The notes below the pieces were generated by a model, which was given only the letters and a program-made list of their open reading frames with translations, had not been told where the DNA came from and did no database searches. Positions 42,116 to 51,512 of a DNA stretch of 64,000 bases are shown in pieces. A program made the translations under genes and the position numbers. Origin of the DNA: Reticulitermes speratus (lineage: Eukaryota > Arthropoda > Insecta > Blattodea > Rhinotermitidae); contig JAJKFL010000005.1 of NCBI GenBank assembly GCA_021186555.1, positions 4,410,321-4,474,320 on the forward strand. The letters are read 5' to 3'. Position 1 is the first letter of the stretch. Each line of letters opens with the position of its first letter.

Positions 42116-42756
42116 AATTTAATTTAAAACCTAATTTATATTACCATTCTTCAGGTCTGTTCTTTAAGATCAATTTAATTTTTCCACTTATTGATTAATG
42201 CATTAGTCGTTATTCACGAGGTAGGAAAGCCTTCTATGTGACCACGCCCGTCCGTCGGTCTGTCCGTGACCTAGTTATCAGCTGCTATACCTTTCGTCGA
42301 ATTCTCATGAAGTTCCCTGAGTTTTTATCACAACGTTATGGGGATTTCCTGAGTTTCGTGAAAATCGGCAAAGTGACAGTGATACATCACATGATCGCTT
42401 ATATGAACTGCTACCCTTAATTTCCATATTCTTGACCAGTTCGGTTGAAATTATGTAGATATAAACAATCCTCCCTTAGTAAGGATCAGTAATTGTGAAT
42501 TACGTGAAAATCTGCGCAGTGAAAGTGAAAAGTAAATGAAATTTTGACCCATTTTCCACATTTTCCGTCCCGTTTTGATGAAGTCGGTACACGAGATGTC
42601 CAGAGAAAGTTATTTAATTAGTGTATTTTCGTGAAAATCAGCACAGTGAGATCCATACTTTAGTTACAGGCGTAAATGAATTTCTACCATTACTGTTCAC
42701 ATTTATTGTACCACTGTGATGTGATGCATCTCGTTGTGCTGAAGTTTAATGAATAA
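42116..42756. other. Unassigned sequence
   Basis: A 60-codon plus frame at 42238-42420 has no motif. GTCCGTCGGTCTGTCCGTG near 42250 recurs elsewhere in the window. No gene is supported. Confidence 0.35.
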
Positions 42757-42831
42757 AAATTGTTGATATTTCCGTCTACATAACTCATATTATTTAGTTG
42801 GTAATTAATTATTTATATCTAGCTACATGTT

Positions 42832-42857
42832 TCGACCGTGAAGCAGTGTCTTCAGGT
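42832..42857 (-). ncRNA. Hammerhead-like motif, left arm
   Basis: The minus strand reads CCTGAAGA, a worn helix II (CACTGCTTCACGGTC), GAAA, CATG, TA, GC. The cores are present but helix II pairs poorly. Confidence 0.45.
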
Positions 42858-42909
42858 CTTTCGAAAATGTTATTGGAAGCCAATTTAAATTTTTGTACAT
42901 TTTCCAGCG

Positions 42910-42946
42910 ACCTGAAGATAACCTCTTGGCGGCCGAAACATGTAGC
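42910..42946 (+). ncRNA. Hammerhead-like motif, right arm
   Basis: CCTGAAGA, TAACCTCTTGGCGGCC, GAAA, CATG, TA, GCC. Core boxes CTGAAGA and GAAA and the TA site are intact. Helix II is weak. The tetranucleotide CATG is palindromic, so helix III would require a dimer. Confidence 0.48.
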
Positions 42947-43008
42947 CTGAGATGAATAAATAATTACTAACTAAATTATAAGAGTTTTTTTAGACGGAAT
43001 TATCGAAA

Positions 43009-43361
43009 TTTTTTTATTCATTTATTGTGCTGTGTGGTGAAATTTGGTATAGTGATATCTGGATATAATGCTGTTGATCATACGGCGAGTTTTGTGACAA
43101 CCGGCGCAGAATAAGGCTGTGCCTTTTTTAGGGGCGTAAATCAAATAACATTTATACGCTTATCTTGAAACCATACCACGGTTTGAAATTAAAGCAATGA
43201 CTTGCTAACGTCTGTCTACTGCGGTACAGAGGACGACATTTCCTGCCATCTTTATTGTTTCTCTCTTCCTTATTCAGCATACAGCAATAAAAGCAAGATT
43301 TGTTCTAAAACAAAAATCGATGTAATCTTCTATCCTTATCAAATGCTTTTCTTCAGTCACG
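43009..43361. other. Unique sequence, nothing identified
   Basis: No recognisable frame or repeat. Confidence 0.4.
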
Positions 43362-43652
43362 TGGTTGAGGCACTGCGCTACAAGCCGGAAGGTCGCGGGT
43401 TCGATTCCCGATGGTGTCATTGGAATTTTTAATTGACATAATCCTTTCGGTCGCACTATGGCCCTGGGGTCGATTCAGCCTCTAACAGAAATGAGTACCA
43501 GGAATATTTCCTTGGTAGGTAAAGACGGCCGTGTGTAGGGCTGACAACCTTACCACCTTCTTGTGCCGATTGTCTAGATATCTGGGAGCCTGAAACTCCA
43601 GGAACCCTAAGGGCCTGTTCAGGCCTGTAATTGGATTGCTTTACCTTTACAG
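43362..43652 (+). mobile_element. SINE family D, 5' truncated
   Basis: Starts within the head at CACGTGGTTGAGGCACTGCG, then GCGGGTTCGATTCCCGATGG, GGTCGATTCAGCCTCTAAC and TGTGCCGATTGTCTAG, ending ATTGCTTTACCTTTAC. Confidence 0.9.
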
Positions 43653-43962
43653 CTTGCTACCGAGTCCTTACCTCTTCACGCTACATAACTGTCCTGTTAT
43701 TTCGACACTGAATTATGTCTTCAGTTGAGACACCGTCGTTAAATTAGAAGGAATCAAAAAACCGCCAAGATTTAAGTGCAGTTGAAGCACTGTACAGCAA
43801 AGCACTTTGTACTTGTGGGAGTAGTGTCTTGTGTGAGACCAACATAGCGTGCCAGCAAGCCAGATATTGAGCAACCAGTTATTTTAAGCTGCTTAGAACA
43901 AGAACTACATTACTTCTCTTAGAAAGGGGTCGGTTTCTTTGGCGAGGTGGGGGGGGGGGGGG
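43653..43962. other. Unique sequence with G run
   Basis: Ends in a run of 13 G (about 43949-43962) directly in front of the tRNA-like sequence. No gene. Confidence 0.4.
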
Positions 43963-44035
43963 AGAGGCGTAGCTCAGATGGTGGAGCTCCCAGTTAACAT
44001 GCTAGAGGTACCGGGATCGATATCCAGCGCCTGCA
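43963..44035 (+). pseudogene. tRNA-Ala pseudogene
   Basis: Matches the tRNA-Ala at 29779-29851 over GGCGTAGCTCAGATGGT and GAGGTACCGGGATCGAT. The anticodon loop reads TTAACAT (AAC), the anticodon stem is broken, the T stem is ATCCAG against CCGGGA, and the acceptor ends CGCCTGC. No TTTT terminator follows directly. Preceded by a G run, it is a dead copy. Confidence 0.8.
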
Positions 44036-44641
44036 GTCTATTGTTGTTTTAGTTCTGTGTGGCTGAATAAATTGCAAGCAGTTTGTGACAAACCGCCCAC
44101 TTTCGTATGACGAACTTTGGACGTATATAGAGCAAAAGGTGTAGTACAGTGTGAGACTAGTCAGGTTGGATCTACTGATGTCGCCCGGATGTTGGGAAAC
44201 ATAAATTCATGCCAGATTGCTGAGGGTGATATGGGAGCATCGTATTAGCAGGGATCAGGGGAAAATTGGGATATGTGAATGGATATTTAAATGAATCAGT
44301 GTCGCATTTGGTCGAGGGTTCTTACAGTAGTGACGTTAAAATTTTGATGTAATATCTGTATCGTTGCGAATAATTTTCCCGTAGAAACACTGTAATATTT
44401 AATAATAAAATATGTATTTATGTATTTCAAACTTTAAAGCACTTCTCGATGTACAACGTTTTGTGTTATGGATCTATCATTTTCTATACGTTGTCGATGC
44501 TTTTCAGTAATTCCAACAGCGACGTTGTCAAATGAAATAGATCGTTAAAATGCCACATAGAGCTGGCCGTGGGACAAAACAGGCGATGGTAGATATATTG
44601 CAACAGTTTCACACTGTTGACACCGTGCATCTTCGTCATAT
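44036..44641. other. Unique sequence, nothing identified
   Basis: CACCGTGCATCTTCGTC at about 44622 is the recurring motif that precedes the ribozyme-bearing arms. No gene. Confidence 0.4.
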
Positions 44642-44785
44642 TAAATTAAGTTATAAACCAACCGATGCACACTAAAACCACTTTTTAAGTAGCTTTATTA
44701 TAAAATTGTTAAAATTGTACCCCTACACGTGTTTCGATCCTAGGATCATCGTCAGGGGGGTTTATTGCTAAAAGCTACAGTCACT
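44642..44785 (-). mobile_element. Inverted terminal arm of ribozyme-bearing element
   Basis: The minus-strand copy of 41982-42115, nearly identical over TTATAAACCAACCGATGCAC, the motif itself and TTTATTGCTAAAAGCTACAG. Together the two form inverted termini 2.5 kb apart. Confidence 0.72.
44720..44760 (-). ncRNA. Hammerhead-like ribozyme motif
   Basis: Identical core, helix II (GATCC/GGATC) and CACGTG helix III to 42004-42043, on the opposite strand, with one more C in helix I. Confidence 0.68.
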
Positions 44786-44947
44786 TCAACACATGATTTA
44801 AAATATTCTATCTGCACTTTGAAACATAAGTTAAAATCTTGTAAAAAGATTCTCTAAAAGTTGTAAAATTATAAAAGCACTGTAGATGGTAGATTGTGGA
44901 ACTGCTGGCTTGTGGTATTAAAAGCATATGAAATGTTTTTGCGTGGA
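44786..44947. other. Spacer
   Basis: No feature seen. Confidence 0.4.
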
Positions 44948-45069
44948 GCGGAGTGTACTACGTGTTGTGCGGTGAGGAGTACTACGGTGGAGTGTACTAC
45001 GTGTTGTGCGGTGAGGAGTACACGGTGGAGAGTACTACGTGTTGTGCGGTGAGGAGTACTACGGTGGAG
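44948..45069. repeat. 39-bp tandem repeat, three copies
   Basis: Units of GTACTACGTGTTGTGCGGTG followed by AGGAGTACTACGGTGGAG, with a small deletion in the second copy. Confidence 0.88.
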
Positions 45070-45071
45070 AC

Positions 45072-45238
45072 TTAATTTAATATTGTAACAGGTTTAAGAA
45101 TCCGCCCTTGAGCCTTACTGATTGTCATAGCAAACGCGATTTTGATCGGAAATCGTCTTCTACACTCTTTAAAGGAAATGGTAGGATCTGATGGGCAAAA
45201 CTCATTACTTGGTATGAGGATAGTTATTGTAGAGCCAA
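45072..45238 (-). pseudogene. Helitron/PIF1-type helicase C-terminal relic
   Basis: The minus frame encodes STITILIPSNEFCPSDPTIS, FKECRRRFPIKIAFAMTISK and AQGRILKPVTILN. The blocks LIP...PSD...F...RRQFP and IAFAMTINKSQGQ are the last conserved motifs of Helitron and PIF1-like helicases. Here the key glutamine-glycine is kept (KAQG) but the copy covers only about 55 residues. The open frame extends into adjacent hairpin sequence upstream (to 45305), which is not part of the domain. The related relic at 41108-41206 is frameshifted. No Helitron 3' hairpin with CTRR was identified. Confidence 0.65.
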
Positions 45239-45273
45239 TAGCTTCGTTGCTATGCAGAGCTTGTGCTGCTACA

Positions 45274-45338
45274 ACCAGAGGCCAAAGGAAGCTAACATAT
45301 CTCATTTACTCCCAATGGCTTGTGTCAGAGGCAGAGCT
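45274..45338. repeat. Short hairpin repeat G, copy 2 (worn)
   Basis: GCCAAAGGAAGCTAACATAT matches the loop and left arm of 45380-45440. The right arm (CCCAATGGCTTGTGTCAGAG) is diverged. Confidence 0.55.
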
Positions 45339-45379
45339 ATAAATTTTTAACCAAAATAAAAAAAAATTGACAGTTCTAC

Positions 45380-45440
45380 CTCAAGCGGAAGCCAAGGGAA
45401 GCTAACATATTTCGTGTACTTCCCTTGGTCTCCGCTTGAG
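45380..45440. repeat. Short hairpin repeat G, copy 3
   Basis: 22-base arms CTCAAGCGGAAGCCAAGGG and CCCTTGGTCTCCGCTTGAG (two mismatches) enclose CTAACATATTTCGTGTA. Related to 40698-40762. Confidence 0.8.
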
Positions 45441-45735
45441 ACAGCACTGCTCTTATTTACACGTGTGATGGAGCTTTTGTTTCTTATTTACACGTTGCTT
45501 TTGATCCGTCGATCTCTGAAAGAAATTACCCAGCGTCAAGCATTAGTAACTACAAAGTTTAATGTTTATTAACATTAAGATGCTGTAATTTTTGTTGTTT
45601 AAATATTTTACTGTTTCTACGTGCGAATTATTTGCATTGTTACAACTAGGGTGAAAGTAATGGCACTAAATGTAAAGTTGTGCCTCTGTTTAATTCAACA
45701 CCACGCCAAGAAGGTATATATGGAGGATTGGAGAT
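45441..45735. other. Unique sequence, nothing identified
   Basis: No feature seen. Confidence 0.4.
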
Positions 45736-45970
45736 GTAGCTCCACGTATTCTTAACTTGTTTTCCACTTGGAAGTGTGTTCAGCTTCACGCCCGCAGAGG
45801 AAAGACCTCCTTTCGGCCACTCAATAGACGCTAGATTCGTCCAGAAGCGTTTCAGGTGTTTTGGAGAAGAGATGATTCTCTTGTCTTTACCAGATATCCA
45901 ACCCCGTTTTCTCGATCGTTCAGTTCGTGGCGTAGTAACTATATTGACTGAGCTACCTCTAGAGTAAAGG
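45736..45970 (-). mobile_element. Diverged SINE related to family B
   Basis: The minus strand has a worn head (AGGTAGCTCAGTCAATATAG) and a body with CTTCTCCAAAACACCTG, GTTAAGAATACGTGGAGC and related strings in family B order. A 63-codon plus frame across it is incidental. Confidence 0.6.
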
Positions 45971-46360
45971 GCTCATGTGGGCACGACCATTTATTTTCAC
46001 TCATTTTATAGCGACGTTTCGTTAAAGCGGCGTGGTGGAGGTGGTTACTGGGCGTTTTTGTTGATTGTGGCCTACTTTTGCTCTGTTTGTTCCTTGCATT
46101 GTGACAAATAGAACCCCACGTAACACCAACAAACGCACTACTCTATATCTGTTCATATGATTTTGTACATAGCTCCTACACGATACGCCGGGCAGTACAC
46201 ACCATACAGGGACGGGATTTAAATTGGATGAAAGAAGAATAGATATTTGTACTCAAATATTTAATTACAACATAAACATGCATAATTTGTTTAACTATTT
46301 TAACAAACAACCCGTATTACAGCCTCACCAACATTATTATATTATATTTATGTATAATAT
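45971..46360. other. Unique sequence, nothing identified
   Basis: ACACCAACAAACGCACTAC near 46125 resembles the complement of the GTGCATNNGTTGGTGT string found at the outer side of the ribozyme-bearing arms. Confidence 0.35.
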
Positions 46361-46830
46361 TTGTGCCGGGATTTGGTCCCAGCACCCTCCACGAGTATCG
46401 AACCTTGGACTTTCGACGCGCGCATCACTCCCTCCTACTTGGTTCCCCTCCATTTCTCCTCCGGTCTCGAGTTTTCTTCCTACGAGCGTTTGGTTGATGT
46501 AATCACTCTGATCCTAGCCATCTTCAAGTTACTTCCAAATTTTCGTCTCGGCCATGGGGGCTAAAATCCGTTTGGCGGTGAGCTGGTGGGGTTGGAGTCC
46601 CTTGGCGGTCGTCGTGGTCCCAGGTCTTTGGTTTTAGTTGGGTTTTGCCCCACGGCGACGCCAAGGTAATTTTATTTTGGTATGTGTGGGACAAGCAATT
46701 GCTTGGTAAGTCTCTCGTCGTGTGTATTTTGTAATTTTGTATTTGATTGGCTTTCTTGTATTTTCTTTATTCTGTGTGTTACAATATATTGTTCCTTTAG
46801 TATCTTGTATCTTTGTTGTGTGCACCAAAC
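46361..46830. other. Unclassified GC-rich segment
   Basis: Contains GGTGAGCTGGTGGGGTTGGA and GTTTTGCCCCACGGCGACGC, compositionally unlike its surroundings and suggestive of a dispersed repeat. Only one copy is present here, so it cannot be classified. Confidence 0.3.
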
Positions 46831-47225
46831 CGGTTTATCTGCGGGGCCCAGCACTAGTAAACGCAGATAGCATCCAGATACGATGGTAATAATATACCAC
46901 ACGGGTGCATATTTTAACCAAAACCTGTAATGTTCTGTACTATTCATATCGCAACGTGTATAGCACATTGTGACCTATTTGATTGCTGTTTTATAGAAAC
47001 TTCGGTGTCATCTCCGTCAAGACGCCGTGATATAACGCCGAAACATGTAGGATCTATGTAAAAGATAGTACGAACAAATATAGAATGGCGCATTTGTTGG
47101 TGTTACATGATTCTCTAACTGTGGCCTATTGTATAGCTTAATGTGGCGATGTCTTGACATCGTAACTGTGATCGATGATATCTTTGAGCACTGCATTACC
47201 TGGAGTGCTGTAACGCTCGCTAGGC
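46831..47225. other. Region with decayed ribozyme-like motif
   Basis: ACGCCGTGATATAACGCC, GAAACATGTAGG at about 47017-47053, followed by GCGCATTTGTTGGTGTTAC, keeps the downstream half and the outer string of the ribozyme-bearing arms. The CTGANGA box is lost (GTCAAGA). Confidence 0.45.
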
Positions 47226-47346
47226 TGTGCCATGGCTCAGGCGGTTAGTCGCCGGCCTTCCACTGCGGAGGCCCGGGTTCGATCCCGGGTCAAGTCTATG
47301 TGGGGTTTGTGGTGGACAAAGTGGAACTGGGGCAGGTTTTTGACGG
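47226..47346 (+). mobile_element. SINE family C, 3' truncated
   Basis: Head GTGCCATGGCTCAGGCGGTT with B box CCGGGTTCGATCCCGGGTC, then TGTGGTGGACAAAGTGGAAC and TGGGGCAGGTTTTT, after which family homology stops. Confidence 0.88.
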
Positions 47347-47727
47347 AAAACGTCTTACTCCGCGGGTCCGGTATGGGGGGAAACTATGCGAAAGTCGATG
47401 TTACGATTTTGTGTATACCACACAAATCTTAATAACTTTAAAACCATAACGCATATCCAAATAAGCAATACACGGTTTAAAAGAGCAAGGATGAAAGAAT
47501 GTTACGCGACATTAACCTTGAGCGCGTGACGTCACACGCCGCCACAAGACGGTCGCCAATTTGGAGTGGAAAATTACCGGTTCGCCGCGCGGCAAAATTA
47601 GTATAGCTCGGGAACGCGTACGCGTAGGACGTTGTGTGAGGTGTCGTTTAACAGAGCTCGACGAGTACTATGAAATAAAACACTAATAGTGACAATAGTG
47701 AAAGAACTTGAAAAAATATACAGTGAG
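47347..47727. other. Unique sequence, nothing identified
   Basis: Contains GC-rich sequence (GTCACACGCCGCC) around 47530. No gene. Confidence 0.4.
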
Positions 47728-47928
47728 AAAATGTTGAACTTGGACAAATTTTCTCCGAGTTTTTGGTTTTCCCCTGTCAATTTCATTCCAATGGTGCTCC
47801 ATTACTTGTAAAACTTGGTAAAAAAAACTGCTCATCTTCATCATAGGGTTGCACAAAAAGCCTTAAGGCTGTGGTGCGCCCGTAGCATCTGCTGCGGGGC
47901 CCTTCACAATGTAGAAAAAAAAACGCTC
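47728..47928 (+). mobile_element. SINE family C, 5' truncated
   Basis: Begins within the body (CTTGGACAAATTTTCTCCGA), then GGTTTTCCCCTGTCAATTTC, AGCCTTAAGGCTGTGGTGC, TCTGCTGCGGGGCCCTTCAC and a polyA tail. It overlaps the 3' limit of the fragment at 47226 by about 15 consensus bases, so the two are separate copies. Confidence 0.85.
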
Positions 47929-48611
47929 ACTAACCTTGACTACCTGGTTTGCACATTTAAAGACTCCGCTCCATTCAGTTCTCTTTTAACAGCACTGCAG
48001 AAGCATGCTGGCTCTGTGCATTGGCTACAGTCCTTCCTTCACCGAAGTACATTAACTTTGCTGCAGAGACCCATAAATATTCAGTGTACAACGTGCGTGT
48101 TGCCACGTTACCCGAACCTTAGGGGAATGGAAGGCCGTTAACTGGTGGGGGTAATTCACGGTGCGTGATCGAAACCAACGCTGGAATTAATGTGTTTATT
48201 TTGAGCTTTGAGAAATTTACTTCTTGGCTACATATAGGTGAATGCTGACCATCTCAATTTATCTTAGTCGTTTTCATCAGGGGATACCAGCGTATTGATT
48301 GTAATCTAACGAAGGCAAATCGTGGTAATGCCATTAGCTCTATACACTTCGTGTTACTGTTGTATGAATCCATCGGCTAGCCTGTGTTATTTGCTCTACC
48401 ATGCACCGCTCCCTGTATGTCTTTTCTTTTTTGTTTCTTTGTGGACGTATCAAACACTGGCCATATATTCTGTCCATGTCATATACTGGAGGAAATGAAA
48501 TAGTCCTACGGAAATTTATGTAATTCAATACTGTTTTATGACACTGTTGTGAGGGAAACGTTCTGAATTATCATTGAATTTTGTATACTCACGCAAATAT
48601 TTACGATAATT
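47929..48611. other. Unassigned sequence, possible ribozyme trace
   Basis: The minus strand at about 48262-48290 reads CCCCTGATGAAAACGAC, an intact CTGATGA box, but no GAAA follows at the proper spacing. No gene. Confidence 0.35.
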
Positions 48612-48623
48612 AAATGTTTCAAC

Positions 48624-48884
48624 GCCGATCCCAGTGGCCGTGCGGTCTAAGGCGTGGGTCTTCGGCCGCTCGCTTACTAGGATCGTGGGTTCGAATCCCA
48701 CCGGGGGCATGGATGTCTGTCTGTTGTGAGTGTGTTGTGTGTTGTCAGGTAGAGGTCTCTGCGACGGGCTGATCACTCGTCCAGAGGAGTCCTACCGAGT
48801 GTGGTATGTCTCAAATGTATGTGACCATGAAACCTCGACGAGGAGGCCTAGGCCCATATAGGGCTGTAGAGCCATACAAAAAAA
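48624..48884 (+). mobile_element. SINE family A1, full length
   Basis: GCCGATCCCAGTGGCCGTGC, B box GTGGGTTCGAATCCCACCG, GTAGAGGTCTCTGCGACGGG, CTCGACGAGGAGGCC, GGGCTGTAGAGCCATA and a polyA tail. Duplication AAATGTTTCAAC lies at 48612-48623 and 48885-48896. Confidence 0.93.
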
Positions 48885-48896
48885 AAATGTTTCAAC

Positions 48897-49165
48897 AAGC
48901 CGGAAGGTCGCGGGTTCGATCCTGATGTGGTCATTGGGATTTTTCATTGACTTTATCCTTCCGGCCGCACTATAGCCATGGGGTCGACTCAGCCTCTAAC
49001 AGAAATGAGTACCAGGGATATATTATGGGGGTAAAGTCGGCCGATGCTTAGGGCTGACAACCTTATCACCTTCATGCGCCAATTGTCTAGACGTTCTGGA
49101 GGCTTCAACCTCTCAGAGACCTCAGGAACTATCCAGGCCTTTACAGGGATTTCTTTACTTTTATC
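48897..49165 (+). mobile_element. SINE family D, 5' truncated
   Basis: Starts AAGCCGGAAGGTCGCGGGTT inside the head and runs through GGGGTCGACTCAGCCTCTAA to TTTCTTTACTTTTATC. It is followed by AAATGTGTTTCAAC (49166-49179), close to the string that precedes it. Confidence 0.88.
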
Positions 49166-49289
49166 AAATGTGTTTCAACGAAAACTAATATAGGTAAATA
49201 TGTTTGTTTTAAACTTTTAAGAATGGTAATGGACAAGTAGACACTTGTTCGCTGATTGTAGCTTTGTTGTAAATTACCACATTTGAAGG
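49166..49289. other. Spacer
   Basis: No feature beyond the SINE flank. Confidence 0.4.
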
Positions 49290-49460
49290 TCGATGTCAGT
49301 CAGGATATGATAAATCCAAAGGTGGTAAGAGAGTGTGCAAGAACAGCTAATAAAATCCTAAAAAAAACAGCAAAATGTAAGTATTTTGGCACGACAGTAA
49401 CAGAGCAAAATTACATGCATGAAATTCAGACCAGACTCAGCTAGGGGAATGCTTGCTACC
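49290..49460 (+). pseudogene. LINE Y internal fragment
   Basis: Frames encode VVRECARTANKILKK, then KCKYFGTTVTEQNYMHEIQT and RLS, a stop, GNACY. KYLGTTVTNQN...EIKSRLNSGNACY is a landmark just after the RT domain of this LINE type. The fragment does not reach the C-terminal tail seen at 34320 and 36846. Confidence 0.65.
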
Positions 49461-49773
49461 ACTGAGTTCGTAGTCTTGTGTATTCATGAAGTCGTCTGAT
49501 GCAGTAATTCTGCTGTTAATCTCCGAGTTTCTGAACTGTACTTAATGTACCTAACTTGAATTAGAAAGTTAAACGTCAATGTTGAAATTCTGTTTTACTT
49601 TAGTTGAAACATTAGTACTTTATACAACGTTTCCAATGCCTCGCATTTACATTGTTGAAAGACTAAAATATGTGAGGCAAATTGTATAAATTTTTTCTTA
49701 CGGAATATTTAACAGTAGGGTTTACAAAAGCTGAAATATTTCTTATATTGCTGTCACCGTGCATTTTCACTAA
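49461..49773. other. Unique sequence, nothing identified
   Basis: CACCGTGCATTTTCAC at about 49755 is the recurring motif next to ribozyme-bearing arms. Confidence 0.4.
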
Positions 49774-49842
49774 TTCAATTTATTTTACACCAACTAATGC
49801 ATACGTAAAACTACTTTTTTGTAGTTTTTATTGTAAAATGTA

Positions 49843-49880
49843 CCCCTACACGTGTTTCGATCCTCGGATCATCGTCAGGG
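49843..49880 (-). ncRNA. Hammerhead-like ribozyme motif, left arm
   Basis: The minus strand reads CC, CTGACGA, T, GATCC, GA, GGATC, GAAA, CACGTG, TA, GGGG. The core is as at 42004-42043, with helix II loop GA instead of TA. Confidence 0.65.
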
Positions 49881-50049
49881 TTTTTTTTTTAAAAAAAAAG
49901 CCACTATCACTTCAACTGCATATTTTGAAGGGTCCAATAGCACTCGTGTCTTAATATTTGTTTTAAAATATCTGAATTTTAAAATTCATGAGTGCTATTG
50001 GACCCTTCAAAATATGCAATTGAAGTGATAGTGGCTTTTAAAAAAAAAA

Positions 50050-50087
50050 CCCTGACGATGATCCGAGGATCGAAACACTTGTAGGGG
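50050..50087 (+). ncRNA. Hammerhead-like ribozyme motif, right arm
   Basis: Mirror of 49843-49880, except that helix III is CACTTG instead of CACGTG, which breaks its palindrome. Confidence 0.62.
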
Positions 50088-50156
50088 TACATTTTACAAT
50101 AAAAACTATAAAAAAGTGGTTTTACGTGTGCATTAGTTGGTGTAAAATAAATTGAA

Positions 50157-50365
50157 AAAGCTTAAATATTTTATTTTATTTCTGTTTTTTAGTTTTTAAA
50201 ATTTAAATGTTTTTAAATTTTATTTATTTTCATATTATATTTTTTTGGCAATAGGAATGCATCCACAGACACTGGGTTAATTATGGTATAAATTACCGCA
50301 GTATAAATTGTGCTTTCATGGAACGTATTGGAAGTAACTTCTGTAACAATTAAATACATTTGTTG
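50157..50365. other. AT-rich spacer
   Basis: T- and A-rich, no feature seen. Confidence 0.4.
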
Positions 50366-50441
50366 GATAATGTTAATAATATTAATAATGTTAATAATAT
50401 TAATAATGTTAATAATATTAATAATATTAATAATATTAATA
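50366..50441. repeat. TAA-type microsatellite
   Basis: Tandem TAATAATGT and TAATAATAT nonamers. Confidence 0.9.
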
Positions 50442-50502
50442 AATCGAATTGTAATGCATGGTATGGAAAATATAAGCTATAAAATTGGACATAATGGTGT
50501 AG

Positions 50503-50783
50503 TTGTGCACTAAGTTGATGTGTTAGTGCACTAAGTTGATGTGTTAGTGCACTAAGTTGATGTGTTAGTGCACTAAGTTGATGTGTTAGTGCACTAAGTT
50601 GATGTGTTAGTGCACTAAGTTGATGTGTTAGTGCACTATGTTGATGTGTTAGTGCACTATGTTGATGTGTTAGTGCACTAAGTTGATGTGTTAGTGCACT
50701 AAGTTGATGTGTTAGTGCACTAAGTAGATGTGTTAGTGCACTAAGTTGATGTGTTAGTGCACTAAGTTGATGTGTTAGTGCAC
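50503..50783. repeat. 21-bp tandem array
   Basis: Thirteen copies of GTGCACTAAGTTGATGTGTTA. The unit length is a multiple of three, so the minus strand is open for 190 codons (50350-50922) with LSALTHQ repeats. Variants GTAGATG and CTATGTT are single substitutions. Confidence 0.95.
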
Positions 50784-51071
50784 GAAGAATGTAATGTGCT
50801 TCATACTGCGATGCCTCTATATATTGTGTACAAATTACCGTCATGTGCAAGCAGAGTGGCGAAGTCTTTGGCTGTGTTGTCTTGCGCCTGCGACACTTTT
50901 GCTCGCCAAACGTGCATGTCACTCATGTATACTTGGTTGCCTAGCGTCTCAGAGATGATGAGCTTAGGAGAGAAATGAGCGCTCTCGGTAACTAAGTAAC
51001 TGACATTGTATCATAGTTTATGTAGTCTATTTGCAGGAATTGTTTGAAAATACTGCCGTAAGGAAAATATA
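50784..51071. other. Spacer, nothing identified
   Basis: No feature seen. Confidence 0.4.
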
Positions 51072-51420
51072 CAGGGTGTTTCTGAAATAGGCGGCAATAT
51101 TTTCGATATGTGGTCTAAACAAAGAGAGAACTTCATACAAGCATGTGTCCTAGAGTGCTTGGTTTCTTCAATATTACCACCTCAGACATTAATATACATG
51201 ATAACAATTCACATTTTATACACTAAACATGCAAACCTTTCACAACAGGTGCTCGAAGTGTCCACTTCATACTATTAAACATGATGCTGCCCTTCTCATC
51301 AGAGATCCTCGCACGCGAAAACAGAGCGTCCAAGGACACATGTTTGTATGAAGTTTCTTCTATGTTTTGGCCCATAGAACACGTATCTAAAATATGGCCG
51401 CATATTTTAGAAACACCCTG
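51072..51420. mobile_element. Tc1/mariner-like MITE
   Basis: 349 bp between TA dinucleotides. Ends CAGGGTGTTTCTGAAATAGG and, inverted, CAGGGTGTTTCTAAAATATG, with homology of about 40 bases including GGCNNCAATATTTT. No coding region remains. Confidence 0.85.
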
Positions 51421-51512
51421 TATATATCCAGTACGGTTACAGTAAGTGGGAACTGCAGGAGGTTACGATGGAGGAAAATCGAAATTCTTACATTTTATGA
51501 AGTCCGTGAAGT

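Larger units (their letters stand above)
42757..43008. mobile_element. Fold-back element with two ribozyme-like motifs
   Basis: Imperfect arms of about 100 bp (42757-42860 and 42905-43008) share GATATTTCCGTCTA, TTAGTTGGTAATTA, AGCTACATGTTTCG and TTCAGGTC in complement. Each arm carries one motif (minus strand 42832-42857, plus strand 42910-42946), pointing outward. Confidence 0.7.
49774..50156. mobile_element. Long palindrome with two opposed ribozyme motifs
   Basis: Arms 49774-49948 and 49987-50156 are about 170 bp each, nearly perfectly inverted, and separated by 38 bp of AT-rich loop. Each arm has, from the tip inward, TTGGTGTAAAATAA, a GTGCATTAG-type string, TTTACAATAAAAACTA, a hammerhead-like motif, a polyA/T run, GTGATAGTGGC and TGCTATTGGACCCTTC. 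The central loop shows no coding sequence. Confidence 0.9.

Noticed and set aside
48650-48710. tRNA-like sequences with good B boxes (also at 29190, 38300, 56400, 58170, 59350, 60380, 63420)
   Set aside because: Each is the head of a SINE with a body, polyA tail and often a target duplication, not a tRNA gene.
50350-50922. 190-codon minus frame with heptad LSALTHQ repeats, resembling a coiled-coil or fibrous protein
   Set aside because: The 21-bp unit keeps any open frame open. The flanks have no motif and include a TAA microsatellite.
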